A stretch of DNA of 64,000 bases from Actinernus sp. WN-2022. Taxonomy: Eukaryota; Cnidaria; Anthozoa; Actiniaria; Actinernidae. Positions 42,715 to 53,808 of the stretch are shown in pieces (the stretch's first letter is position 1; every line of letters starts with the position of its first letter). The position numbers and the translations under genes were made by a program. Below the pieces are notes generated by a model. It was not told the DNA's origin. It saw nothing but the letters and a program-made list of their open reading frames with translations, and did not search any database. The stretch is from assembly GCA_030867875.1 (NCBI GenBank), contig JAOWCC010000936.1, forward strand, positions 80,385,032-80,449,031, written 5' to 3'.

Positions 42715-43825
42715 ATTATTGTTCACTTGTCTTTCGCCAAAAGACAATGTTATAGTTCTACTCTGATATCGCTGTTTTATCACGAAAATGCACGCTGTAA
42801 ATGGCCATAAATGTGGATGAAAATCGCTGTGTATGCAGGATATCACGTCAACTTTGATGAATGAACTCGGCAAACTTTATACTCCAGTTTAAGGAGTCTT
42901 AGCCAGCCAGGGTGGAAGATGGCAACATGGCTTTTTTCCAACAAAATACAAGAGATATACGGGACGAAGGGAACTGATTTTAAGCTTTATTTTGTACGCT
43001 GAAAATGGAATGATTTGGATATACAATTCACCACTTGAGGTTGTGATCTTGAAACGGAAACCAACTCGGCAAACACTACAGGTATGCTAGAAAGTACTTT
43101 TATTCTAAAATATTTATTCTGACTAATACATTCTCTTATTAGTTTAGACGCCATTTTGTTTGACAAAATACGAGCATGCTCAGTAGCGATATTCGTGATT
43201 TCTGGCCATGGTGTACATTAGAACGACAAAACAATCCGATCTTAAAATAGCCTAACTTGTGAAAACACTACAAACAAGCTGATACTTTGTTCTAAATCTA
43301 TCTTTATCTATTTCACCCCGAAACTCCCTTGATCACAATTTACTTCGAAAGGTATATAAAAAGTTAAATTCGAATGTGTATACAAACAAACATATACATA
43401 TGTATAACAGTAACTCAACTTTTATTTCAACACTTGGCATATGCTACATACTTTATACTGCAACTTGTGAAAAGAAACCAACTCGCTTCAAATATAGAAC
43501 TTCAAATATAAATCTTCAAAATAACTCGAATATACATCATAGTTTTCTTTGGTTTCTTAGCTATAACAGAACATTCAAAGATTATATTTAACAGCCAACG
43601 AAAAAGGAAGCAATCTTCCTTCATGCACAAATTTTTGGCTGCCCCTCACCGAATTACCAAAAATATCGATCGGACAGTGTTTTATATATTGGAATGTTTT
43701 TGCGCTCATACATAGCTTCCATCCAAGGATATTAACATTATTCAACGATACTAAATCAATACATTGATTGATATACAGTTACTTTCTATTATACTTTTTA
43801 GAACTGTCGTGGCTAGATAACATCC
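42715..43825. other. Stretch without recognised features
   Basis: AT-rich, no supported gene. It lies 3' of the RPA-like gene; no clear AATAAA for that gene was fixed. Confidence 0.4.
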
Positions 43826-45079
43826 TTACACTTTTGCTTCGACTTCTGTAACCACCATGCGTTTGTCGTACTTCAAGGTGATATTACTCAACTTCATGAG
43901 CTGTTCACACACCATGTCTTCATCAGAGATATTGTCCTTTCCAAAGAGTTTCTCCAAAACGTCTTGAAATATGGATAACTTAACTTTCTTCTCATGAATT
44001 TCCACAACAATGCTCATCATTAAAACGGTTTTACACGATTCACTTCTCACGCGGTAGTTACAATGGTCACACTTTAAAATGAAACTAGAGTTAGCCTGCA
44101 TTATCTTTCTTCTGCAATTACTGCACTCCTTTATCAGAACATATTCCTTGATGGAATCAATCATAGGCACTGTCACAGTTTCATTACACGTTAACTTTTT
44201 CACAGTAGCGTCACTCTGAATTCCATTCAGTGCTTCGTCGGCATTTTCCTTTATTATAGTTTCTTTAGTAGTGTTCAACATCTTCACGCCCTTGTCGAAG
44301 TCATCGCCGCTTCTAACTCTAACGTTTAAAAACGTGTACGCTTGACCACATTTAACCATCTCGATATTGTCTTCCCAAAGTATTAATTTTGTGCTCGCTG
44401 ATCGATCTGCTATTAGACTCTCTGCCATCCGTAGCTGTTTCACCTTTGTGAGTTCCACATCGCCAATGTCCAACACCTTTGCCGCTACATTAACAAGTTC
44501 CATATCTTCCGCCTGTCCAATTATATCTACCAGTTTCTGTTCTTTCAGTGTCTCTTCTCCTTGTTCCTCGTACTGAAAACAGTACTGATCAACTGGAGCA
44601 TCGGAAATGCGCGTCATATCGTTTATAAAAACAGTAGTTGCGTCTTTTGATTTGCTGAACTGAACAATCTTCACAGCAGTTCTGTTACTCTCTCTTTCTA
44701 GTAGAAGTCCACGCTTGGCTCTGGAAAAGCACACAGCACGTTGCTTCTTTTTACCCGACAACTGCAACGTTACATTAGAATAGTCCATGGTATTCTGTCT
44801 ATTTCTTTTAAGAGGAGAAACCGATTCCACATAGCCAATCAATTCTTTAGGCTTTTCTCTCACTGCACCTGTCATAAAATTCGCGGAAAAAGAGGATTTC
44901 TGCGTTTCCGCAATACTAGTACTAGGCGATGTACTTTCTGTTTCTTTAGCGATAGAACTTGCCTCTCCTTTTTTGAGACTCTCGGCTTGTTTGGCCTCTT
45001 CCTGCTTGTTAATCCAGGCTTCCTGCTTACGCTTATCTGCTCTACTAGTTGTACATCTTTTTCCGTCTTTAGAATTCAT
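43826..45079 (-). CDS. RPA1-like single-stranded DNA-binding protein, probably Helentron-borne
   Basis: An uninterrupted 417-codon frame. The N-terminal 60 residues are Lys/Glu/Ser-rich and likely disordered. Residues about 75-180 and 190-290 look like OB folds; the second (AAKVLDIGDVELTK, then STKLILWEDNIEMV and GQAYTFLNVRVR) has the strand pattern of an RPA70 DNA-binding domain. A zinc ribbon C319-x2-C322-x14-C337-x2-C340 follows, as in RPA70 domain C. RPA normally coats single-stranded DNA in replication; RPA-like proteins are also known from many Helitrons, where they may help rolling-circle transfer. The frame is intact, unlike the big Helentron at 25-32 kb. A Helentron-type 5' hairpin lies 280-310 bp upstream in the same orientation. 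Confidence 0.75.
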   Translation of the reverse strand: MNSKDGKRCTTSRADKRKQEAWINKQEEAKQAESLKKGEASSIAKETESTSPSTSIAETQKSSFSANFMTGAVREKPKELIGYVESVSPLKRNRQNTMDYSNVTLQLSGKKKQRAVCFSRAKRGLLLERESNRTAVKIVQFSKSKDATTVFINDMTRISDAPVDQYCFQYEEQGEETLKEQKLVDIIGQAEDMELVNVAAKVLDIGDVELTKVKQLRMAESLIADRSASTKLILWEDNIEMVKCGQAYTFLNVRVRSGDDFDKGVKMLNTTKETIIKENADEALNGIQSDATVKKLTCNETVTVPMIDSIKEYVLIKECSNCRRKIMQANSSFILKCDHCNYRVRSESCKTVLMMSIVVEIHEKKVKLSIFQDVLEKLFGKDNISDEDMVCEQLMKLSNITLKYDKRMVVTEVEAKV

Positions 45080-45161
45080 GATTATACGCTTATGACATCA
45101 AGCTTATAACACAAGCGATCACGACTCATCCCTTATATTCAGGTTTTCTGCCTGAAATACT

Positions 45162-45195
45162 GATTGCGTTCGCAGAACGCAATCCTTTATTTATA
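45162..45195 (-). promoter_or_regulatory. TATA box and 10-bp-arm palindrome upstream of the RPA-like gene
   Basis: On the minus strand TATAAATA (45188-45195) is followed by a perfect palindrome GATTGCGTTC-TGC-GAACGCAATC (45162-45184), which ends 82 bp before the ATG. The palindrome sits where the transcription start would be expected. A second small stem (TTCAGG ... CCTGAA) follows at 45138-45156. Confidence 0.5.
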
Positions 45196-45279
45196 GATTT
45201 GATGTCAAAAATCTTTTTTTAGGGGCAAGGCTTGGCCATTGTTTCGTAGCCAATCAGCATAAGTTTACAGCGAAGGCAA

Positions 45280-45395
45280 ACTGCGGCAAACTGCGGCAAA
45301 CTGCGGCAAACTGCGACAGACTGCAGCAGACTGCAGCAAATCACAGGATTCTGTGCGCTCGGCCACAGGCAGCCCAGACTCGACATATGTTTCCT
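45280..45395 (-). repeat. Helentron-type 5' hairpin (minus strand) and CTGCGGCAAA array
   Basis: Minus-strand TCGAGTCTGGGCTGCCTGTGG followed by CCGAGCGC (45356-45384) resembles the ACTCGGGCTGCCTGTGGCAG module at 38489. Just downstream are seven or eight 10-bp units CTGCGGCAAA/CTGCAGCAGA (45281-45342). Confidence 0.5.
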
Positions 45396-46486
45396 ACTTA
45401 TTAGTCTGTTGTGTTACCTATGGTATGTTTCATAAGCGATCTCGGAAGTGTTTATATAATTGCTCCTTGTGAATTCTCTTTTCCGATTCCTACGAAATAA
45501 ATCTTCAATAATAAAATATTGATACTTAATGAAGTTGTGTGATTGGTTTTGGGGCGATTTTGGGACTTCTAAAGCAGTTTATTAGGTCTCGAAGTTTTGA
45601 CGGTTGGCCGCGTGTCTACCTCATAGACACAAATATACACAAGGTATGCAGTTTTGAGGCACTTTTCATCGATGTGACCTCACTCGCCGCCGAAATTCGA
45701 CAAGAAATTCAAATCGATTTTGGCACACAAATCCAGAGATGTGTAAACACTTCTCACCCACGTTTCAGGCCAAACGACGTGAAAACGGCCTGGAAAATAA
45801 ATCCCGAATTCAAAATATACGATCTGCAACTTGATCGGGACCAACTTGATCGGGACCAACTTGATCGGTCGGTCCACAAATCAGCGGTAGACATCGCTGG
45901 CGACGCTTTCAAGATGAGGGGAGGGGGGGTTAGGGGGGGGGGGGGGGGGGTCGGAGGCATGCTCCCCGTCAAATTGTCAGAAGGGTACCTGGCTTAATCT
46001 AGTTCATTTTTTAGCTTTTGTACACTTATCCTTGCCTAAACCTGACCACCCTCCTCCCCTAAGTTAGAAAAAAGAGGGTGGTATTCCAACGGGTCCTAGC
46101 GCACTACAAACATGAGACTACCTACTGCTGTCAACAAGAGGAATTGAACGAATTTTCGCATCAGTTCGGCTATTTTGAAATGTGTTTACTCTGAACCCAA
46201 TCATTTGTTTTGGCAGCACCACCTTGCATTTGTTATTTATTATGATCCGATCCGAGGAATCCGAGAACAAAATTAAAAGATACAATCCTAAGGAACCAAT
46301 TTAATCCAGGTCATTATACAGCACTCACTTAAAACTGCTCATATTAAAAAAAATAAACAGCAACAATTTCATTTATAACAAAGGAAGGTATATCGTATCA
46401 GAAACATATTTGTTGCTAAAGACAAACAGTTTAATTTAATGACAACCGAGGCCCGAGTTTAGCCTGCCTCGCAGGTTCTTGTTTTT
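45396..46486 (+). mobile_element. Helentron-like 3' end (unit E) and unassigned upstream sequence
   Basis: The end at 46449-46486 reads AGGCCCGAGTTTAGCC, hairpin CCTGCCTCGCAGG, then TTCTTGTTTTT. The 5' start of this unit was not located. Between 45400 and 46440 no gene is supported; 45828-45867 has a 15-bp CAACTTGATCGGGAC repeat and 45917-45950 a poly-G tract. Confidence 0.5.
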
Positions 46487-46770
46487 ATTATTTTTATTAT
46501 TTTCTGTGTCGAGCTTTCGCGCGGTCAACCAATCACACTGCACGCGTTGACTCAACACGTGACAGGATGAACCAATCAGATTCGATATCGCTCGGGATAC
46601 TTAATTTAACACAGTTAAAACAAGATCGCGGTAACCCGGGATTCGGTAGCCTGATTTTCAGATGGTACGAGGTCGTCCGCTCTCACTTCTCTCAAATATA
46701 AACAGCTTAATGTTTTATTTAACTTCATTCGTGGGAAATATTTAAATTCATTCGTGGGAAAGCCTTCCAA

Positions 46771-47201
46771 CAGGCTCAGGATATTGCAACTGGTGCCCTT
46801 GTCGGAGCCGACGAACACACAAGAGTCAAGAGTGTTTCTTCGATGGATTTCAGTGGCAAGATGTTGAGTTTTTCTAGAAGAACTTTGGATGGAAATGTCT
46901 CACATTTGACGAAAGGATTAGGGATTATAGGTGGCGCTCCTGATCGCATGTGGCCTGACGTTGTGAAATATTTGTACCGAAATGTAAGTAAAACAACAAA
47001 ACTTACCAGTTTACATTGTTGTTATTTAATATTCGTTTCTGTTAAAAGTAATGGCATCAGCAGTAAATGACCCGATTCCTGTTGTTCTAGGCCAGCGTCG
47101 GCATCTCGGTGATAGAAAAAACGAGTGGTCGAAGCCGTTTATATTTTTGTCGTCACGCAGTTTTATGTTTGCCGACGATTGATACGCTCGAACGGGCTTG
47201 A
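46771..47201 (+). CDS. Candidate two-exon gene fragment captured in unit C
   Basis: An exon-like open frame runs from a possible acceptor CCAACAG (ending 46770) through ATGGATTTCAGTGGC at 46843 to AAT with donor GTAAGT at 46984. The next acceptor TTGTTCTAG (ending 47090) opens a frame in the same phase (0) that continues for 36 codons to TGA at 47199-47201. The joined product has no stop and contains SGKMLSFSRRTLDG and GGAPDRMWPDVVKYLYRN. I do not recognise a domain. Matching phase over a consensus intron suggests a real, possibly captured, gene piece; chance is not excluded. Confidence 0.3.
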
Positions 47202-47792
47202 AACTCCGGCTTTGTCTTCTTATTATTTTGCTAAACTGCACAGAAGACCTTGAAATTACCGTTCAATAAATCTACCTTAATTTATCCAAAAGAAAGTTTT
47301 GATTTATATCCCCGAAGAAGGAAATTTATTTTATTTTCTCTTCTTGCTGTTAACAATAGGAAATGGACAATCTGAAATGGACAATCTGAAATCTACAACG
47401 TGTACCGTCTCGTTTTTCTCGGACAATGGAAATGGAGATACCGTGGCGCATGTAATCGTTTCGTGGGCAGAGGTTTCTCTCGGTGGCAGGAAAGAGGTCG
47501 GGTGGAACTTCTCGAAACGAGCGATAGTATTGGTCTACCCAACAATAGAAAACACCCTAACCTTTAGAAAGTGCAGTACAAAAACCATAGGAGTATAGTA
47601 TTATGGGTGCAATCAGAATACAGGTATCGAGAGGTTCAGTGCTACCGATCTGAGGAAAGGCTCGCAGGGTAGGAGGGCCACACATTTCTCTGTGTATACT
47701 AGTTTAATAGTGTTACCCTCTTTAAATAGTTATTTTCCAAGTGGTGTACATGCATGAAATCAACACACAATATTTTATTAAACATTAGGGAC

Positions 47793-48093
47793 TAGTCAAA
47801 AATTAGCAGGGGAGATGCAGGGGGGGGGTGTCGATAATGAAATCAAAAAGTCTAAAAAATATATAACCCTCCCTGGACAATGAGTATGAAATATTTTGAC
47901 CGTTTCTCCCCTATAACCATCCCTTTTTCAGTTCCCCATGATTTATGACCCTCCATTTTGGGGGATTCAAAACAATTTTACCCTCCATCTCAACCCCCTC
48001 CCCCCTGCTAATTTCTGACCAGTCCCTTCAGCGACAACCTTCATGAAACCCCGATTTAATTATCAGTAAAACTTTGTAATTAGAAGCTCCCGT
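47793..48093. repeat. Direct repeat copy 1 (MITE-like, AGGGACTAGTCAAAAATT)
   Basis: Begins ATTAGGGACTAGTCAAAAAT, contains a poly-G patch and CCCTCCCTGGACAATGAGTA, and closes with the inverted end GCTAATTTCTGACCAGTCCCTT. The following TCAGTAAAACTTTGTAATTA is also shared. A further shared block (48246-48312 and 49662-49724, AATTATCACAAGCATGAGTA) lies outside. Confidence 0.8.
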
Positions 48094-48748
48094 AAGGGAC
48101 CGTGACCACCTTTGGGGGTTGAGAATTGGAAGGTGGAAAATAGCATTTACAAAACAGGTTTTGTTAACAACACTACCAATCTCATACAAGTGCCTTTAAA
48201 TATATGAATTAAGATTTGTTTGCCATCTAGTACACCCATGTGATAGCAATCATGTAAATTATCACAAGCATGAGTAGTGAATCAATTATCCTGCTCCCCT
48301 AGCACAAACCATTAGGGCACCCAACAAAGTTTTCGATTAAAAAGCTGTTCGGGAGAGTAAGTTAGCCTAAAACTTTCGGATTTGAAAAAAATGTCCCTAT
48401 CAATTTTTTTCTGAAATATTGGCTAGAAAATTTGTTTTCAATCCCTAGAAAATTATAGAAGACAAGCATACACGTGTGCAGAACTCGCACTCTGGCATGA
48501 TCGAAAAGTGCTTCGATACTGTATACAAAGCTATGACAGGAGTTAAACTAGAAGTAATCATAGATTATCAATGAAAGTGCGTTCAACATATTTTTATAAG
48601 AGAAAGGACTGGGCTTCCTGTGGTAACACAAAAGGCTGAAAGATTGCTGCAATGATGTGGACAGTGTAAATAATCCTGATCAAAAATGCTTGTTTTTAAC
48701 TAATTTTGAATGTATTGACTTATATGTAATATAAAAGGGGATGTATCT

Positions 48749-48898
48749 GGGTATAAAACTGTAATTATCTTTGTGTAACATTAAATCATCGGATGCGATG
48801 CTTATGTGGCTATATATCTACATACATGTAGATATAGCCACATAAGCATCGCATCCGATGATTTAATGTTACACAAAGATAATTACAGTTTTATACCC
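48749..48898. repeat. 150-bp near-perfect palindrome
   Basis: The arm GGGTATAAAACTGTAATTAT ... GCTTATGTGGCTATA is followed after about 10 bp by its reverse complement TATAGCCACATAAGC ... ATAATTACAGTTTTATACCC. The arms are about 70 bp and, by eye, identical apart from an AT insertion at the centre. Confidence 0.95.
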
Positions 48899-49357
48899 AT
48901 GTGTGTTTCATGTGGTTATCATTCATTTGAGCATTCGTAGCACATTTTGCAGTGTTGTATACAGTGTAAAGCAATAGTTGGAGTTAGTGTAGAACACAAT
49001 CAACCCTATAGCTAGCTACAGCTATTCAGATTTGTATAAACTGCATTCAATTAATCATTCGTGTTCACTATTTATCACTGGTCTTGTGTTGCCACATGTA
49101 TATTTTCTCAAACACATGTAGCTACTGTTAATGTTACAAACATGGCTGCAATTTGCTTTCTGCTTTCCATGGAAGTTCGCATCACAGGCACCGTGTAAAA
49201 TAGGATTCTTTTTACATGACTAATATAATATTCTTATTATTTGGCTTCTCTGGAGACAAAGAATCACAATTCTTCTTCAAAAGAATTTATATATGTAACT
49301 CTTGTAAAAAGAATCTAAAGTAATTTATTCTTCTCTCAAAGCCAGGCTAAAAATATT

Positions 49358-49650
49358 AGGGACTAGTCAAAAATTTGCAGGGGAGATGCAAGGGGGGGGG
49401 GGGGGGGGGGTGTGGGTAGAGAATGAAATAAAAAATAACCCTCCCTGGACAATGAGTATGAAATATTTTGACCCTTTCTCCCCTATTATCACCCCTTTTT
49501 TCAGTTCCCATGATTTATGACCCTCCATTTTTGGGGATTCAAAAAAATCTCAACCTCCTCCCCATGCTAATTTCTGACCAGTCCCTTCAGTGACAACCCT
49601 CATGAAGCCTCAATTTAATTATCAGTAAAACTTTGTAATTAGAAGCTCCC
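49358..49650. repeat. Direct repeat copy 2 of 47793-48093
   Basis: Same order and orientation as copy 1 with small differences (longer poly-G of about 19, deleted ACCCTCCAT piece). The pair plus the shared downstream block suggests one segment was duplicated, or a deletion removed part of the second copy. Confidence 0.8.
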
Positions 49651-50071
49651 ATATGTGATTGCAATGTAAATTATCACAAGCATGAGTAGTGAATCAATTA
49701 TCCTGCTCCCCTAGCACAAACCATGTATGACACAAAAATATGCTAGAACTCCATGTATTAATTAAAAGTGGCCCAAGTTAAGGTTGTATTTATTCGTTAT
49801 GCTCTTTTGACATGAAGAATAATTCTTCAAATGGCAACATTTTTTTATTTCTACTACATGTTTAATAACACAATTCTCTGCTGTACAAAATTATTAGAAC
49901 ATTGTATTGACGATTTCCTGTCTTAAAGTTTGGAAACGTAACACATGCATTTAATGATAGAAACTAATTTCAAGTGCCATTTTTAATGTTTTCACAAAGT
50001 CATCAATTCTTAATTTACATGAATTGTTTTAGAAATTGGCCCGAGTATAATGCCCAACGGGCGTCTTGTTT

Positions 50072-52320
50072 TTTTTATTTTCCACGTCGTGGAATTTCGC
50101 CCCCAACCAATCAGATGGCACTTTGCTCGATGGACAATATTTTCCGAGGGAGGGATGGTGAGGGTACATTGACCTTTTATAAAGCCTTTTAACGTTGGCG
50201 ATGGGGGATGGAAAAGAAAAAAAATCATTGTGCTAGGAAATCAGAGTAACGAGAAGCGTTAAATTAATAAAAGTAGTTCCTGCGTTTAAGGTGATTTTTT
50301 TTTGTACAAGAAGTAAATTTCGGAACGGGTGGTGATTGAGACGACAATAATCTTACCCAGAGGACAGTGGACAACAATCCCATGTTTTTCAAGATGGCGG
50401 CGAGTGGGAGTTTTGACTTGGCAAAACCTTTAATATCAGCTGTTTTTTGTGTAAACCAAAGGTTCCTTCAAGTTTAATACCAATATTTTTGTCTTTCCTA
50501 AAGCTGAGAGGTGTTTCACGGGCTTTGGACGGGAATTTATCTGACATTATGCGACATGCTTTAAGATACACTCGTGAGAAGTGACAGACCGCTCTGCGAT
50601 CAACACTGACTATATATAAAGACAACAGCTTGTAAATGTAAGTAGCCACTAATCTGAACATGATAACCTTTATACCAATTGACTGTCGTTGTGTTGTTAT
50701 TTAGTGTTATTTAAACCTCTCGAAAGTGTAGTAGAAATGACCCGATTTCTCAGTTCTCAGACTGACAAGGGCCTTTTAAAAGAATTACATTTACAGTCGT
50801 TTCGCCCCCCATGCACATGTATTTAAATGTTTATAAATTCGGGAACGAAAATCCAGCATGCAGTGAGTGAGTATAAACTGAGTAAGTAATCCGAAATGAA
50901 GATTTTTTCAAACTAACGATAAATGACTCTGATGGGGAAATCGCATATTTATCTGTGGCGTGTTATTGACACTGGTTTTATTTTGTTCTATTTCCCGGGT
51001 CTATTTACATCTGGCCTGTACCTCTTTGTATTGATTATTATCTCTTGGTTTAGGCATTGTACAGTGTATTTAATGTGTTTTTTTAGAACTGACATAATGA
51101 TATTATGTATAGAGTAGTGTATTTATCGTTATTGCAAGTTTATAACATAACATAACTAAATTTGGTCCAGAACTGAGAGTATACTTACATGCAAGTGGCA
51201 CTCTTTCTTTCCCTTCCCATTTCTTGGTACCGTTATATATCCATGCAAGCTAGATCTTGTTTCAGTGTTTCCCATCTGAGGTGGTCCTGGCTTAAGATAA
51301 CCCTAAGGTTACCTTAAGGACCTACCTTCTCATCATTGTATTTCTTATTATGCCTTATTACTCGTAAACATTTCCATCATCTTATGAGAAAATAAATGTA
51401 ATTGTTGTTGTTGTTCCTCAGTTCTTGACGTCAGCATCGTCACTTTCACTTGGTCATGATCAGGAGTACGAGTACTTTTACGAATTATTTGGGAATGAAA
51501 ATTAATCTTGCTGCGACCCCAATGATTTAAAGGAATGGACATTGCATGTTTATTTGTGGCCTGCCATTATAAGTTTCATTCTCCTTCAAGATGTAGAAAA
51601 TGAGCACTAGCACAGACTGTGGCAGCTCACTAATACTAGAAAATGGTGGTCTGTAGTTTATGATCTCAATCGAAAATATTGTATTGAGAATTTAACCTGA
51701 ATGTCAGCCGTCTCCACTGGTTTGTTAATAATTGAGAATTACAAATAGATGACTTTATTTCACATGTAGAATGACATTACCTAACTATTCACAATGAATA
51801 GCAACATTATGTGGAATTTGTTATTCTAAATTGCTTGATTTCTCATAGTTGTACTGCACCTGATATAATTAAAATTCATCAAATTTGAGTGACTCAATAT
51901 CGTGCAGACTACTCAAATAACCATTGCACTTCAATCAACAACACCCATACCAAGTTTTTTTTGTAATTCTAACGACCCTCAAGGAACAATAATATTGAAA
52001 AGAAAGTAATATTAAACTACAGAATTGAGGGAAATTGTGGCTGAAATGTACATGCACAGCATGTACATGTGTGTTTGTTGTGTGTGTATTATGGCTCTAT
52101 CATTTCCAACCCCCCCCCCCTCAGGCATACCCTAACCTAACCCCCCCCCCGAATACGTGGGGCATTTGCACATTGACATTTGACAGACAAGAGCATCGAT
52201 CAGTAGAGAACCAATTCTCTGGCTACTCTAGCACAAATCATGTTGACACAATTATGCTAGAACACCATGCAGTACATGCTATAGATGGCCCGAGTTAAGG
52301 CCACTCAGGGCCTCTTGTTA
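50072..52320 (+). mobile_element. Helentron-like unit D, directly after unit C
   Basis: The 5' body (TTTTATTTTCCACGTCGTGG then CCCAACCAATCAGATGGCAC) follows the CTTGTTT of unit C. The 3' end is TGGCCCGAGTTAAGG, hairpin GGCCACTCAGGGCC, then TCTTGTT at 52287-52319. Its 3' subterminal CTAGCACAAATCATG ... ATGCTAGAACACCATG is shared with unit C (49709-49755). A C-tract lies at 52111-52150. No gene is supported. Confidence 0.6.
51200..51416 (+). mobile_element. Possible LINE 3' UTR with (TTG)n tail
   Basis: Ends AAATAAATGTAATTGTTGTTGTTGTT, similar in form to the tail at 19250-19280, and contains GGTGGTCCTGGCTTAAGATA. No RT frame is left. Nested in unit D. Confidence 0.3.
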
Positions 52321-53009
52321 ATATAAGCGAGCGGCCGTTGTTTTGTGATTATTTTGTTTCGCTAGTTCAGGATTACATATTTTATGCTAGTTCTAGATTA
52401 TTTGGTATAGATTTTCAGTAAGGTTATCAGAAGAATTGTAAGGACGCATTACAAGCAAGCTGTGAAGCAGGATGGATAGAAGTGCCTTCCCCGACAAACA
52501 AACTGCACTGTTGAATAAAAGAACACAACTCTTCCAAGTGTGAAATGATCGAGAATACACTTGTTCCGAATTCTGGACGGTGTCTCGACAACTGTCTCGA
52601 GAAGTTTGAATTTTCGGAAGCGCTCGTCAACCGTAATACACGAACAGTGGTGGGACTCAATAAAGAACAAAACTCAAGCGCCTGAGTGTTTGCGAAAAGA
52701 TTGGGCTTGATTTATAATATACATTTGTAAGACGTGAAATAAGCGATATTCCATTGGCATTGCTGTATAAAGTGAAATTTCACTTTTACAAATGTAGACC
52801 TTAACGGAGACGTTAATATTTATTTGGTGAATGACAGGCACTATACGAAGCTGTATTCTCACAAGATCATATACAAAGTTATGGTTAGGCAACGTGGAAT
52901 CAGAATTGCTTCGTTTTCTGCTCAACTTACCATGTTTCATACACTTCTTATTCTTACACATGTAAAGGTAGAAAGAAAAATATTTGACCGCGACTTTTGC
53001 TTGCGGACG
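52321..53009. other. Stretch with no recognised gene
   Basis: No supported gene. ACAACTCTTCCAAGTGTGAA (52528) faintly resembles the 23-kb tandem units. Confidence 0.3.
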
Positions 53010-53248
53010 TTTGCTCGCGATCAGCTTGTGATCGCAAGCAAATCGCGAGCAAGGTGCGAGCGGGTCGTGGGCAAGGTGCGAGCAGATCGCGAGCAAGGTG
53101 CGAGCAGATCGCGAACAAAGTGCGAGAAGATCGCGAGCAAAGTGCGAGCAGATCGCGAGCAAAGTGCGAGCAGATCGCACTTCGTGATCGCGATCTGCTC
53201 GCGATCTGCTCGCGATCAAATGTACATATGTTTCTTGGCGGTACTGTA
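53010..53248. repeat. TIR plus GCGATCTGCTC satellite, right (inverted) copy
   Basis: Inverted partner of 22992-23215. It ends ACATATGTTTCTTGGCGGTA-CTGTA. The array consists of about ten 20-bp units GCGAGCAGATCGCGAGCAAG with small changes, so the two copies differ in array length. Confidence 0.8.
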
Positions 53249-53424
53249 CAAATCGTTTCTCTGTGACTTATGTTTAATTACTTTATTTTATTATTAATTG
53301 TGGTGGTTTTTTTTTGTGTGTCTGTTCGCGTAAAAAAGAATGTACAATATCTAGTGTGAACCCCCTAGATAAGTCATTTAATTGTACTTTTGGGGTAAAC
53401 ACATCATTATATGTTTAAATAAAA

Positions 53425-53776
53425 AAATAAAATTAAAAAAATTGGACCTAAATGGCTGTCCGCATCTGATAAAAAGAAAGTCGACTGGTTCCTTTATGGT
53501 GTTCCAGGGCTTGACTACAACACCAATGTAAACCTCTTTGTATGCGTCCATTCATTTATTGTTTTTGATTATAATTGTTTTTTAATTATTATTGCTAATT
53601 ATTTATATCTGTATTCTTAACTCGTACAACTATTATTATTACTGTCTGACCTATAACGCGGCTATATCATTGTAATTTATTTTATTAACATAAGCTCTCT
53701 AGATGAGCTTCTATGCTCTTAGAGCAAATGTTAAGTCGTAATAATTATTGTTTAAATAAAATAATAATAATAAAAA
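53425..53776 (+). mobile_element. LINE 3' end remnant with (TAA)n tail
   Basis: A short conserved-looking piece (SDKKKVDWFLYGVPGLDYN) leads into an AT-rich 3' UTR that ends TAAATAAAATAATAATAATAA. It is placed tail-to-tail against the next LINE fragment. Confidence 0.35.
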
Positions 53777-53808
53777 AACATGCGCATGCCCAGTTCCCGG
53801 GCGCAATG

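Larger units (their letters stand above)
46487..50071 (+). mobile_element. Helentron-like unit C, directly after unit E
   Basis: The 5' body (TTATTATTTTCTGTGTCGAG at 46493, then CGGTCAACCAATCACACTGC) follows the CTTGTTTTT of unit E. The 3' end is TGGCCCGAGTATAATG, hairpin GCCCAACGGGC and GTCTTGTTT at 50036-50071. The 5' motif matches 24310-24375 in front of the autonomous Helentron. The unit carries the two direct repeats, a long palindrome and a candidate captured two-exon fragment. Confidence 0.6.

Noticed and set aside
45539..45997. 152-codon frame with QLDRD repeats
   Set aside because: Contains a 15-bp simple repeat and ends in a poly-G stretch; no domain, no splice or start support.
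47299..47598. 99-codon frame with hydrophobic start in unit C
   Set aside because: No similarity recognised, repeated AAATGGACAATCTG at its start, no regulatory support.
22992..53248. Giant Maverick/Polinton element
   Set aside because: None of the hallmark genes (protein-primed polymerase B, packaging ATPase, capsid proteins) is visible between the two inverted ends.
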